Under the pieces are notes generated by a model, which had not been told where the DNA came from, did not search any database, and saw only the letters and a program-made list of their open reading frames with translations. Positions 10,484 to 22,600 of a stretch of 64,000 bases of DNA are shown piece by piece. How positions within the stretch are numbered: position 1 is the stretch's first letter; every line of letters begins with the position of its first letter. The translations under genes were made by a program, and so were the position numbers. The stretch covers positions 1,302,001-1,366,000 of the forward strand of contig CP137326.1 in NCBI GenBank assembly GCA_033182465.1. The letters are read 5' to 3'. This DNA comes from Sanghuangporus weigelae (Eukaryota > Basidiomycota > Agaricomycetes > Hymenochaetales > Hymenochaetaceae).

Positions 10484-11882
10484 TCAGGCGAGAGCAAGCG
10501 AGACGACGAGATGAGGCCGCGTAAAAACGGACGCCCAGGAGGAAGGGTGGCGTCGGGAGACGGGACGGGCAGCAGACGATGAGGTGGATGCGATGGACGA
10601 CGAGGAGGAAGTGGAAGGGGATAAGTGGACTGTGATGGGAGAGTGAAAGGAGTGGCGAGACGAGAATCGATGCTGCTTAGTGCTACCCGTCCCTACCCTG
10701 TGAATACATCCATACCAAAGTACCCGTGTCCCCTCTCTTCTGCGTCTTGCATTCATACATTGCATTCGGACTCACCGCGTCTTCCCAACGCGTCCATGAT
10801 CATCTCCTCTTTCCATGCAAAAAAGAGACCAGAAAGATCGAGGTACAGGACAAGAGCAACCTGAAGTCCAGCTGCAGGACAAGGTCGTGTCTCTCCACAT
10901 TTTCTCATTACTTTCACCGTTCTTTCGTCGCCACTCGCAGACAACAGAAGATCATTTTCAATCAACTACAATATATCGAAATTTAATTCATATTTTATTT
11001 ACTCAAAAATGCTGAAAATGCACCGTGTTCGTCATCTCCAAACGCAAAGTGAGACGCGTCCAAATGCGTGTTGATCGGCGTATTCCGTATGCGGTAATAG
11101 CCTGTCCCCATCATCAAATCAAACCGTAACTTTACAATATTAATTGTATTTTATTCTATGGAGCCTGGACACACGCATTCAAGTCAACTCACTGAACAAC
11201 ATATTTATTCACTTGTGAATATCATACAGTCTATTCAGTATACGTCTCAAGCTTGAGCACCTACTAATGGCTCAAACTAACAGTCATCGTAAAGCGTTAC
11301 AGATCGATTGATACGGCAACACTGGGTCTCAGCGCGCACTCCGCAATGATCTGAGCCCTTGAGGAGGGGCGCACAATGTTTTGATGATGAAGACTGCAGA
11401 TTACGGATAACTGTATTCGTAGCAGTGTAAGCTGGTTGACACGTATACGTCGTATAGGCCCGAACAACGGAAGCAAGGCCGTACAGCAGCGCACGAGCCT
11501 GATACAGGCCAATTAACCTGATTGTCGCACAGGTTGTACGGATTTGTATCCTCAGATTGTAATCGCTTTTGTTGAGATAGAACAGCTTTTTGGCAGTTCA
11601 GAGAAAAGAGTAATGGAAATGGAAAATAAAATGAAATATGTGTGACTCGGTGAGTAAGGCGATGCGTTACGGCCCATACATACAACCACTGGCCGTGCTG
11701 CTCTCGTCTCGTCCTCATTTACAGTCCGCATCTCCTCATCTCAAGCACACGACCACCTATAAACATCTCTCCCTACCAGTCCACTACGCATAATCCTCTC
11801 TCTTCTCTCCTTCACCATCGTGCGCGCTTAAAGTCAGCCGTCTTACCCGCGCATACATTCCCTGGTCCCCTGACTCCCAACC
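10484..11882. other. Divergent intergenic region
   Basis: About 1.4 kb between the histone-fold gene and the phosphatase. No gene seen. ACGCGT occurs near 10793 and 11051. A CT-rich tract (about 11760-11820) lies just before the phosphatase start, as is common in fungal core promoters. Confidence 0.45.
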
Positions 11883-14560
11883 ATGGTTCGTTTTTCCTTC
11901 CTCAAAATTTTTCCTCTCTCTTTCTGCAGAGGCATGCATGCTGAAATGGATCTTGTTACCTTAGGGTCAAACTCTGTCATCACCCGGTATGCGCCCACTC
12001 CATTAATCTGTCGTCCTGTGCTCGAAAACTTTCCGGGCAACATTTCTCGAGGACGCGTCACTGATTAGCTTCCATCTTTGTTGCCCCAAACCTTCACAGA
12101 TACCGAAAAGCACTCAGATGCAGGCCAGGATGATCGCTTTCTCTTCGGTGTGTCCGAGATGCAGGGCTGGCGAATCTGTGAGTCCTCAGCACCTTCGTAT
12201 ATCCACTCGGAAGTTTTCTTCGACATTTTTGGTGGGAGTCAACGACACCTCTATTACTTTGTCCATGTTATTGCTTGACCAGTGGTTCAGGGCATCCGAA
12301 CCTTGGGCTAGCGTTTTCGTCATTGCATGCTGCTTGCGCTTGTGTCATTTCTGCCCTTCTACGCAGATGCTGACGTCGACAAGCTGATGTACATGAGTCA
12401 TCGCACTTCCGGTTGTTGTGGCGATCATTCCCCCTCGGCTTTTGATGCTCCTTTCCTGTGCTTTTGGAAGTTACGAGGCTAATCTTCCTGGATATGATCT
12501 GCAGCGATGGAAGATGCGCATGCCATCGAGCTAAACTTGGAAGGCAAGAGTGGAGGGCATAACGCTTTCTTTGCAGTATATGACGGGCATGGTGGTACGC
12601 CTCTTCTCTTTCTTTCTTCATCGCTATTTCTTAGTTTCTCTGTCTCGTTACTGTTCTTTTTAGGTGGCACGGTGGCAAGATTCTCAGGGCAGAATGTACA
12701 CAAGCGACTCATCAACGAGCCGATGTACGCACAGCATCAATGGAAAGATGCTCTCAAACGCGCCTTCCTCGGTACGGATGACGACATCCGTGCGGGTAAG
12801 TTCTGGTCAGTAGTCATTTGTCGATTCCCATCGACTTATCTATTCCTTGGATTGAGTGATAGAACAACGATTTTTCAGGGATCCGTCGGGGTGCACCGCT
12901 GTTGCTGCTTTAGTAACGGATGACGGCTGGATCGTCGTGGTAGGCATCCGTCTCTATTTGCTATCAGTTTGGATGTGTATCTGAATGTGTCTTCTTCCTA
13001 GGCAAATGCGGGTGATTCGCGAGCGGTACTTAGTGTGAAGGGCGAGGTCTTGCCTTTAAGCTATGACCATAAGCCAGTAAATGAATGTCAGCAAGCCCCT
13101 TCCCTTAATAGTGAATTCATACTGAACTTCGTCTTTATCTAGTGGAACTCTTACGTATTCGGAATGCCGGTGGGTATGTTGAATACGGTCGAGTGAATGG
13201 TGCGCACTAGCTCCACAGGCTGTGGGGGATCTACGAGCCTTGACATTGCTATTACTTTTTTTTAGGTAACTTGGCGCTCTCCCGAGCTATTGGCGACTTC
13301 GAGTTCAAGAAGAATGCAGCCTTATCCCCCGAGGAGCAAATTATCACCGCAAATCCTGATGTGACAGAACACAAGATTACCGAGGAAGACGAGTTCTTCG
13401 TACTTGCATGTGATGGTGCGTCATGTGCATTTCTCAGGATAAACTTATCTTAATGGTTTTTTTGCGAAGGCATTTGGGATTGCCTTACTTCACAACAGGT
13501 CGTCGATATTGTTCGACTGCAAGTCTCTCAACGCAAGGAACTCACACAAATTGCCGAATTCCTATGCGATCACTGTCTCGCACCAGACACCACTTCAGGT
13601 GCTGGTATCGGTTGTGACAACATGACTGTTCTGATTGTGGCGATTCTCAACGGGCGCACTAAGGAGCAATGGTACGACTGGATGGAAGACCGCGTGAAAC
13701 GAAACTACGGCTACCCTACACCCGTGGTGGTCCCGCAACTGTGGTCTGCCAGCCGCATTAATGCTGCGTTCCATGCGAGGAGGGCAGCGCAAGAGGATCG
13801 CCGAGCACGCGATCTTCTTGCCAAGGATGAATCCGGCTCGGAGGACGGCTCGGAAAACGGCGTCGAAGGTGGCCTCGCCAGTGTATTTGGCGGACGCGCG
13901 TTAGGTCCTGGAGGTGCGCTGAGTGGGTTCGCGCGCAGTATGCTCGGAACGGGTATTACGTTCCACCCGAGCTCAGGTATCAACTCTGACGATGGGTCAC
14001 TGATGTTCGCGCCCGACGATTCGGACGAGGATAGCGATGATGATATGGATACGGGCGGCGACCCTGCTCCAGAGGGAGGAGACTTATTCGACGAGAACTC
14101 GACTGAGCATCAGTTCCTTACCGCATTGGGTCTTCGCCCACCTGTGTCGGACATGACGAAGAGTCTGCGAGCTCAACTTGAGGAGCTCGAGGAGAACGAC
14201 GAGCATCCCGGGACGTCACGCATTGAAGAGGTCGATGGGACGACTTCACCTAAAGAGCAGGGATCGCCAGACGACGAAGACAACGAGGAAGATGACGACG
14301 AGGACGACGAGGATAATCTCTTGAGTAATCCTGGTGACGAAGCGCAGCAGGCATTTGGCGCCGCCCAGAGATCGAATCTGTCGAACGGGCTATGGACAAA
14401 GGTAGTACGGTCGGGTGAGACGCCGCCTCCGCCAGCTTCCCTAGTGAATGGAGACATAAAGGTGAAACAGCTATCATCGACTCCTGGCGGAGATGAAGCA
14501 CCTCCGGTCGTCAAAGCCGAGGGCCTAATGGACGGCAGCGAGTCTCCATTCAAGGGTTAA
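11883..14560 (+). CDS. PTC2: PP2C-type protein phosphatase (Ptc2/Ptc3-like)
   Basis: 592 aa in 10 exons: 11883-11885, 11965-11986, 12100-12177, 12505-12594, 12664-12805, 12879-12939, 13002-13086, 13143-13199, 13266-13415, 13470-14560. The N-terminus MGQTLSSP is typical of Ptc2/3 (possible myristoylation Gly2). Metal-binding and core motifs: [51 protein letters not shown]. These Mg/Mn-dependent Ser/Thr phosphatases counter MAPK and DNA-damage kinase signalling. A 250-residue acidic tail follows the domain. The first exon is the ATG alone and the second only 22 nt; both are set by the MGQTLS homology. Intron 3 is 327 nt, much longer than the 50-70 nt seen elsewhere in the gene. The donor of intron 5 is chosen by phase (adds GKFW before DPSG). 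Confidence 0.9.
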
Positions 14561-15818
14561 CTCGGAACCGTTTTTCTTTATCATCCCTATTGCGACGCAA
14601 TAATAACTTTTTGCTTCCGTCGGCATTTGTCGGTTGTGTGCTGAGCACTTCTGTCTCCTGCGCGCGATATTTTTGTCGTTCATCTCCGTCTCTCTCATTC
14701 CCACCCTCATCCTCCTCTTTTCTGTCGTCTTGTCTTCTCGCATCCCGATTTTCCCGACTCGTCTGCTCTTAAGGTATATTTCCAGGCTCCCCTGGACCGC
14801 ATGCATACAGGCTTCCTTCTGTCTCCTTCCTGTGTCTGGTGTTCCCCGTTTGTATGCTACATAAGTAAGTCGTGGTTGATACGTGTATGCGCACCCGAAC
14901 CCAAACCCGTATACCTCATCTCACTCCTCGCGCATCCCCAAACAAGTCCCGTGCAATCCTCGTTTGTCTTTCCCTTTCGGTATTCCTTCGTGTATACACA
15001 GCGTGCCATTACCGATTAGTGTTTGGCTGGTTGTTGTTACGACGTTCTCTGTACTTTTTGTGTTTCTGTGTTTCTGTGTTTGTGGTGTAGTGCGTCGTTG
15101 GAGGTGGTGGTGGTGGTACTTACAGTAATATATAGCCCGGGCCATATCCCGTATCCCTCTGTATCATCTTATCAAATTTTCCTTTTTCTTTGTCTTCTTG
15201 GTATCTATCTGCGTCTGATTTTTCCATAGAGTGCCATGAGCTCTGCTGTTTGGGATTGATATTCAGGTGGGTAGGTACTGCACTTATTTATATACGGACT
15301 TTCGATACTGGTTGCTATGTTTCTTTATTTATTTTCTGTTCGAAGTGGACCAAGCCGATGAGCCAAGGTGTTCAGGGTGTATATAGCCTTCAGGTTTATT
15401 GTACAGTACTGAGGAGCGATATGCATGTCGTTCCCGCACCTTGAATCATTCTTTTCCATGGCTACTATTCCATCTTGATATTTGTTGTAATAATTTCATC
15501 ACGATTTTTCATGTCTTTCTCACAGTTCCTTCTGTCCGAGGTCGACCGAGATGATAGTAGGAAAATCAATATTTACGGGGCATAATTATACCTCGAGTCC
15601 GACTCCGACGGCGGTGACGGCACGAACGTGCTCCGAGCAAAGAGGCGTATATATACAAGTCTGCCTTTCACCTGGGCGCCGATCAGTAGAGATATAGAGC
15701 ATACAGCACAACACCTCCTATACGTTAGGCACCCGCATAGACTAGTCCAAGACTCTTGGTCTCCCCCGCCTTACCCATCACTATCATTACTGCAGCGACA
15801 GCGAGCACCGTATCAGCG
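14561..15818. other. Intergenic, no gene seen
   Basis: About 1.26 kb: pyrimidine-rich 3' flank of the phosphatase, GT-rich stretch near 15050-15120, then the upstream region of the oxygenase. No coding or RNA gene recognised. Confidence 0.4.
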
Positions 15819-17967
15819 ATGCCTTCATCATCGCACTCACCTGCGCACTTCAAACTCCGCTCCCTACCGGTCATCGATATCGCGCCCTGGATTGCGCCCG
15901 TCTCCGCCCGCGTACGAGGCCACAACGGTGGGCGCCGCTCGACAGCCGCGGCGCTCCACGCGGCGTGTCTGACGTATGGGTTCTTTTACCTTGATGTTTC
16001 GAGCTATGTCGAGAAGGAGGAGATGGAGGAGCTTTCCGAGCTTGCGAGGTGCGTTCAAGTTGAGAACGAGCGATATATAGGGAGAGAAGTACTTATCTGT
16101 GTCGTCGGTGCTGTTACGTAGGCGCTTCTTTGCGCTACCTCAGGAGGAGAAAGATAAGATCGGATTGGCGAATCAAGACGGTGCAAGGGGTGCGTTTTTT
16201 TTTGTATCCTCCATCCTTACTCGGTCTCTCTCTAATCCCTCACTAGGTTACCAACGATTGAAAGAGAATGTAACGAATGGCAAAGCTGATAATCACGAAG
16301 GAATAGACTTCTACGCTCCCGTCGAGCAACCAGATAAGAATAAGCCTCTGCATGGCGAGAATCAGTGGCCCTCAGATGCGATTGTACCAGGCTTCCAGGA
16401 AAAGTACGAGAGGTGGGTTGAGAAGATGAAGAAGCTTGGGATGATTGTAATGGAAGCGTGAGTGTGCTGAGTGGTATGTACTGTCGTGATGTGGAGTTAA
16501 CTTATCTTTTTGGCAGGATGTCGGTTGGCCTGGGTATGACGACTGAAGAATGGTTGGATTTGAAGGGCAAAGTGGACAACTCGTTCTGGGTTATGCGCGT
16601 AATTGGTGTGTGCATCCTTGCTTCGTAAAGAACATAAGGACTTTGTTGACTGTGCCTGCTCTTAGGATACCCACCTCTACCGAATGATTTCGACGGGTTC
16701 TCATGCGGAGCACACAAGTCAGCGGTGTTCGTTCCGTGAATAAACATCTATACTGATGTTCTATCTTGCAGGGATTATGGCTGCCTAACGTACGCCATTT
16801 CACTCGCCACACGCGAAATCGGACAAATGTCATTCTGAATTTGTTATAGCTTCCTATATGCAGATTCAACACCGAACGCACTCCAAGTCTTCCTCCCTCA
16901 GACTGGGATTCTAGACGATGCCGCCACGACGCCGGTCCCTGCGGCTTCAACAACAAACCTCGCTCCAAGTGCTGCAAGCGTGCTCATCGGAGGTGTCGAA
17001 CCTTCAGACAAACCACGCCAACCGATGAATACCGAGAAAGATAGTGAGTTAGCACTCGATGAGGCGAATGGTGAGGAGGGCGTTTGGATCAATGCGGATC
17101 CATTGCCAGGGTGTATTGTTTGTAATATTGGTGAAAGTGAGTTGGGACCTTTTTCATTCTCGTTCGGAGTGGCTATTGATGAGATATGATTGAATTCAGT
17201 GTGGGAGATTTGGACAAATGGCTTGTATAAGAGTACTTTACATCGTGTTGTCCACACAGGATCAAACTATCGGTATGTTTCGAGCAGTCTGTCTCTATAA
17301 TCATACGAGAAGCTGACTGATATCTTTTTTTTTTTTCATTTGCTCAGCGTCTCGTGAGTATCCCGGTTCCTTTCGCTGACTTGCTCATCAACCGTTCTCC
17401 TATACTAGAATCCCTTTTTTCTTCGAGCCGAACTTCGACGCGCAGGTCGCACCCCTCGCCGCTGCTCTTCGTCTCCAGAAAGACTCCATCCAACCCGCAT
17501 ACGCATATCAGCCGCATACTCCGCATATACCTTATCCGCATTGCCATCACAATCAAGGCGAGCCGGCTGAGACCCTCGCACAAAGGCTCAAGGAATTGGC
17601 ATTGATGGAGCGCCTAAGTGCCCCATCATCATCTGCCTCGTCAGATAGTTCGTCTGTATATTCGATGCCTCTGAAGAATGGGAAAGATAGTGGTACCAAT
17701 AGCGGAGGGGAAGATGCAGACTCGGACAAGGCCACGACGGGCTCGATGAGCGTCCGCAGTACGCTGTCGGCTGTCTCGAACGAGACGAAAGGAGCGGACA
17801 AGAGCAATCCTCACACCCCTCGAACGCCTTACACACCCATCTCGCATACACATGTCGAGTATAAACCGATTAGCGTTGAGAAGCACTACGAGCCTGTTGT
17901 GTATGGTGAGTTCTTGATGAAGAAGGTCGGGAATAATTTCGCTACTGGAAAGGGGAAGTACGATTGA
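15819..17967 (+). CDS. 2-oxoglutarate/Fe(II)-dependent oxygenase (isopenicillin-N-synthase-like)
   Basis: 530 aa in 10 exons: 15819-16048, 16122-16189, 16247-16457, 16517-16605, 16666-16717, 16772-16789, 16850-17136, 17200-17272, 17348-17353, 17409-17967. The N-terminal DIOX_N region begins LPVIDIAPW and has CLTYGFFYL and ALPQEEKDKI. The catalytic barrel has H216-K-D218 (GAHKDYG), distal His at about 333 (STLHRVVH) and R343-V-S345 followed by IPFFFEP, the 2-oxoglutarate carboxylate site. The substrate cannot be told; such enzymes hydroxylate or cyclise small molecules. D218 lies on an 18-nt exon and R-V-S is completed by a 6-nt exon (CGTCTC), both flanked by good splice sites. A Ser-rich insertion of about 90 residues precedes a conserved C-terminus (EKHYEPVVYGEF). 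The start is the first ATG before the DIOX_N motif. Confidence 0.9.
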
Positions 17968-18495
17968 TGCTGCGACGATTTTGAATGTCCGTTCATGCTT
18001 TCCACTTGTCAAGTTCTCATTTGCCAAGAAGTTCGACTTAATATCTCTAGCAAGGCTTGCATACATATTGTTTTCTCGAGTATTATAGTATTGGGTTTCG
18101 ATCTTGATTTTTTCTTGTACCACAACTAACGTCATAGACTATTACGCGTTGTTATAGCTTTTATTATGCTATCTGCACATGTGTTCATTCACTTAGGACG
18201 ATGCGTAAAAGCTTCTTTCTTCTCTGACTTCAGTCTGGCATCCTCCAGTTCGTTGTTTATTATAAAAATTGGAATAGATTTACAATTTTGTGCTGTTATT
18301 ACACTAATACATGCATACAGTACTGTTCCTACGATGGGGCGATTTTGCAGACGTGACATGACGATGCAAGAACATTTCAGAAATGAGAGTAAATGTATAA
18401 CAAATGGCTTTGAGCTTGAATTCGAGAGCTTGAGCGCTTTTGGCTTTGAAACTGAGAAACCAATCCTTGTTTTTAGTCGTTTCGTTTCCATGCGT
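17968..18495. other. Intergenic between convergent genes
   Basis: About 530 nt of AT-rich 3' flanks. No gene recognised. Confidence 0.4.
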
Positions 18496-19152
18496 TTACT
18501 CGATGTTGACCTTGACGCTCTCCTGGTCTTCTGCTTTTGGGACGCGGACCCTCAGGATGCCGTCTTCAAGTTTCGCAGAGACGCTCGACGGGTCGACGCG
18601 CTTTGGCAGCCAGATCGTGCGAGAGAAGGAAGAGGTGCCAGTGAAGGTACGCTCATTCGTGAGCTGCGTCGATTGGTTATTCGTCTGCGTTACGGCTTTT
18701 GCTTCGTCTATTAGACCGAGCGTCAGTAACATATTAAAAAAATGCTGAACTGGAGAAAACGAATATCGCTAACCGTTTGCCGGCGTGCCTTCAGAAGAAC
18801 TCTGAGCAGTCGCAGTTGCACCGGCCTCAGAGGGCTGAGGAGACTGGATGAACGTCCTCCCTTCAATGGTCAAGCTTTGTCCATTGTCCCCTATCCTCAG
18901 TTCAATGTTCTCCTTCTTGACACCAGGAAGCTCTGCCTCAACGACGAAGGCGTTAGGCTCCTCGGAGACGTCGACGGCGGGGACGCTCATGCCCGATACG
19001 GAGGGGAAATTGTTATTGAAGAACGGGTCGTTGAATACGGAGAATGGCGAGCCCGCGCTACGTCGGGGGTACCCTACTTGTCTACCAAAGGGCTCTTCGA
19101 GCATGCGGAAAAGAGGACGAAACTCGCGCAGAAATTGGCGGGTGAGCGACAT
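18496..19152 (-). CDS. Small heat-shock protein, Hsp20 family
   Basis: 196 aa in 2 exons (18774-19152, 18496-18707 on minus). The alpha-crystallin domain starts near residue 52 with VPAVDVSEEPNAFVVEAELPG and ends with LPKRVDPSSVSAKLEDGILRVRVPK, including the A-x(3)-DGIL motif in place of the usual NGVL. Hsp20 proteins are ATP-independent holdases that form oligomers and keep unfolded clients soluble. A Thr/Gln/Asn-rich insert between the two halves of the domain spans the intron. A TATA box and a near-perfect heat-shock element lie upstream. Confidence 0.92.
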
Positions 19153-19267
19153 TGTTGTCGATTACGAGATGGTTGGATTGGGACGGCGGGTGCGAATGAG
19201 AATGACAGCGCTAGCAACGTTATCAGACAGTAACTCGATAGGATCGTCTGTGTATTGCGCACGGTCA

Positions 19268-19309
19268 TTTTATAGTCTTCACCGTCTGTCGGGTCGAATG
19301 ATCCAGAAT
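19268..19309 (-). promoter_or_regulatory. Hsp20 promoter: TATA box and heat-shock element
   Basis: On minus, TATAAAA covers 19274-19268, 116 nt before the Hsp20 ATG. Just upstream, 19295-19309 reads on plus GAA-tg-ATC-ca-GAA, i.e. three alternating pentamers of a heat-shock element with one mismatch in the middle block. A weaker TTCcaGAG pair is at 358-365 of the 19,300s (19358-19365). Confidence 0.6.
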
Positions 19310-19626
19310 GGAGAGCACGAGTGTCCTTACAAGTCCTTACGGGCGTCTCCGAGAGGGTTCCAGAGACGTCGATCGTCTGCCTGTTTTTGGCAGTTCACAG
19401 ATCACATGCCTATTTCCGTCGATCTTTACTTAAAATGTCACACTTTTGACTCACCACACTTTACCAAATGAACAAGGTCTAGTGGTTCAATCTATGAGGT
19501 ACGTAGAATCAAAATACAAAAAATAATAATTAAACAGTACAGCAAAAGATAGGGCAATCACGATATGCTAAAAAGACAACAACATCCGGGGGAGAGATAG
19601 ACCAAGTTGATAGCTTTTTGTGGAGG

Positions 19627-21002
19627 TTACGAGCCGGGCCATTCAACGACCCACTGTGATTTGACAGTGTGTACTTGATCATCATCGTCTTCAAACCGTA
19701 ATCGATACGCTTGCTTCGCTGAACCAACCTGTAGCCTGTGGTCAATCATTCAGTACAATCAGCGAACCACGAGCAACTTACCCTGCCCTCACGTGGTGCA
19801 TCGACAACTTCAATGACTTCTGCACGGTAGAAGCAACTCGTGTCCGGATATAGAGCCATGACTGTTGAACCACTACTAAAGATAGGATATGCGTTTGGAT
19901 GGGATGGACTATTCGGAGGAGCATCAGGATCAGGAAGGGGAATCATAGTTTTCAAGTTAGAAGAGTAGCGTCTATACAGGAATCATATGGGGTTAGTCGG
20001 CCTATTAAAGCAAGCACAGTACGTACTGTCCAGGCTGTCCATCTTCTTGCGGCTCTGCATCTTGAACCTCGTATCTGAAATCCTGTGAGTACTATGGCTA
20101 GCACTAGTCTCTGAGATCTACCTATTCTTTTCTTGACTTATACATCGCGTTACGACAGCAAGTATCCAAGTATTCTCGTCCGCTTCTGCACCGCCTGTAC
20201 TCGGAGGGTGGAAAGCCACTTTACGGCCTTCCTGAAGCGGAAGTTGCTTCGCATAGAACCTAGCTCTGGCCTTAGAATCGCCTTTGAAAGGCTGTGGAGG
20301 AGTCACAGCAGGGCCCTCAGATGCCCGATCGCGCTCCATTTTGACGTTTAATGTAACTTTATTGACTGGAGTCGGCGTAGGCGTTCCCGGAGCAGATAGT
20401 GGCGACGAGCCACGATGCCTTTTGTTGCGCTTGTCTGTTGATTCATACACGTTATGACGAGAAGGAAGAGTATCACTTTGCTGTAATATACCTTGATTTG
20501 CCTGGTTCTCAGGTGCTTTGCGAATCGCTATTAGGACCGAGAGCGATTCCATAGCTTCGTCGATAGCCCTAAAGGTTCCGCCATTGAGATGTAGTCCTTA
20601 TTGACTGACACATTTGTTCTGCGGCTTACTTGGCTTCGATTTCGGCGGCCTCCTTTATTTCGGTGAGGCCGGAACTCAGTTTCTTATAGGTCGTCTTGAT
20701 AGTCTCAAATGATTCGAGTGGTTCTCCGTTCTCGCCATTACTAAAAGGCCACGCTGCAATGGAGCGATTTACACGATTCATCGCGTCCAAAGTCGCAGGG
20801 TTCTCATAGGTTTCTCTGCAGGCATTAAGTTTCGCCATGGCATGTGTCCAGCATTGAAGTTCTTCGGAAGATTACCCGAAAAGGAAAGATTGGATGAGTA
20901 AAGGGACACATCAGCGCGTGAGAACAGACGCCAAGTAATAGAACAGAACAACATACCTTCAGTTGAGGCTGGGCGTTGCGTGAGTGCGCGACGACGATCC
21001 AT
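19627..21002 (-). CDS. SGF29: SAGA complex subunit SGF29
   Basis: 335 aa in 7 exons on minus: 20957-21002, 20630-20861, 20492-20568, 20122-20434, 20027-20074, 19782-19971, 19627-19728. An N-terminal helical part contains the ESFETIKTTYKKL-type coiled-coil. The C-terminal tandem tudor domain runs from EGRKVAFHPP through WILAVVTRCI, YRYSSNLKTMIPLP, GSTVMALYPDTSCFYRAEVI to YRLRFEDDDDQVHTV and WVVEWP, all hallmarks of the SGF29 domain that reads H3K4me2/3 and helps SAGA acetylate H3. Intron 3 (20435-20491, 57 nt) is stop-free and in frame, so unspliced mRNA would still encode protein. Confidence 0.93.
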
Positions 21003-21277
21003 ACAAGAGAATTATGACTATGCGTTAGAGAAGAAAATGAGATGAACAAAAGAAGGTAAGTAAAGAGGAGGAAGTGGCGGAACCAAGGCAAGCGAGATGA
21101 CTGATCAGGCGGCGAGTCTTGTTCCGTCTTTTTCAAAGTCCGCGTAATGGTTGTACTAAATATGGAAACCATGATCTTTCTCGATGATGTAATACATACG
21201 ATGTTCAAAATTTGTTGCAGAATATGACAGGCACGACAGTAAAGACTCTAAAAGCACAATATAGCGAGTTAAGTACG

Positions 21278-22343
21278 TTAGTCGATTTCTTTGGGATCGG
21301 CCAATTTTCGTAATGATACATCATAGACAACTGTACAAGACCAAGTTCAGCCAGGTGATCATCAGCAGAGCAGAACAGGAGATCTAGAGAAAGGTCTGAC
21401 CTTCTTCGATCTTCTTGATGTCGTATTTGAGGCTGTCGAATCGCCGACGAAGCGCGTCATTTTTCAGGTTGAGCTACGGCAAAGAGATATTAATTTTACC
21501 CGGTCCAGAAGCATTCTTCTGAGCGTACCATAGTAAACCCGGCAAATAGATTCTTAACAAAAATGCTGATGCGGATAGGTCGCTCAAAGTCTCCAAGAGT
21601 GACAGCATTCACTGCCCATCGCGACTGAGAAAGGCAGGTTTGACGGGCGTATAGAAGGCGACGCATATATCAATACTTACCAATTCGTTTACCAGTGTGA
21701 TTAAGCCATGCAAGTAATCTTCTGCTTGTATCATCATTCTGGTGTTCACATCATCCTTGGCTATAAAGGCATCAATACTGCACCTTAAATCGCATCAGAG
21801 AAAGTAAATTTACCACAAAGGACCTCTGCTACGCCTACTTGAGATAATAGCCTGCCGCTATCGAGGTACTCAGTAAGCAGTGTGGCGAATACTGCGGACC
21901 GCAGCGTATTCGTCCACATGAATGACCAACGCCAGTCTGTGGTAAAGTAAGGTATGCGAAGTTATACTGAATAGTGAGCGAGAAACGGACACTCATTCTC
22001 CGGGATGAGTGTAGCTATCGATGCAATGCAACCTGAGCACTCCTTGAGCATTGGATACACACCATCGAGTAGCGGTGGAACTAAGGGTAAGTTAGGTTGT
22101 CCATAGTTCGATGGGTGTATATGGTACGCACTTGAGTCAGAAGGAGTGCCGTGTATCTTGCTCAGCGCTCCCATCATAGACCGAGTCTTCTTCTCGAATT
22201 CTTGGACACTGTCTTTAATTTTCTGCTCAATCCGTCCGATTAGTATTTTGCTCTCAGTAATCTTGTGATACACCTCTTACCTCTCTGGTCTCTATATCTC
22301 GATCCAGAAGGAGGTTGAGGTGCTCTAGCTCGGTTTGTTCCAT
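21278..22343 (-). CDS. TSN: Translin
   Basis: 222 aa (human translin 228) in 8 exons on minus: 22281-22343, 22132-22222, 21991-22080, 21814-21936, 21681-21760, 21529-21624, 21401-21473, 21278-21330. Diagnostic text: QAEDYLHGLITLVNELSRWA, VTLGDFERPIRISIFVKNLF and LNLKNDALRRRFDSLKYDIK followed by KIEEVVYDVSLR. Translin is a single-strand DNA/RNA-binding octamer that with TRAX forms the C3PO ribonuclease. Its start faces the Sen1 gene across a short divergent promoter. The fourth intron was placed so that E-V-L-C joins A-K-D-D; a nearer acceptor would break the frame. Confidence 0.94.
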
Positions 22344-22600
22344 TGCGAAGAGGTGCGAGTGAATTACGAAGACAAGTAACGGTAGTGAGTCAAGACGCGT
22401 CCGTTACAAATTCGTCGAAAATTAGAGTTCCCTTCAAACTCTGACGCGACGCGTCGTGAGCGGCTGCTTTTCTCTCTCCTCTCCCTCCATCTCCTAGGGG
22501 CAAGGTGCGAGCTTTTATCCAACAGCATCTTTTGCAGAGCTCAGATGTGTTGCGTGACCCTAGCATTGTCTTCCCCGGACTTTCTTGTGATCACATTCGA
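22344..22600. promoter_or_regulatory. Divergent promoter, translin / SEN1
   Basis: 257 nt between two start codons on opposite strands. ACGCGT at 395-400 and 449-454 of the 22,000s (22395-22400, 22449-22454). A CT-rich tract (about 22465-22497) precedes the SEN1 side. The SEN1 frame is open upstream of 22601 without an ATG. Confidence 0.5.

Noticed and set aside
14921-15145. Frames in the GT-rich stretch after the phosphatase gene
   Set aside because: Low-complexity, overlapping on both strands, no conserved content; likely 3' flank.
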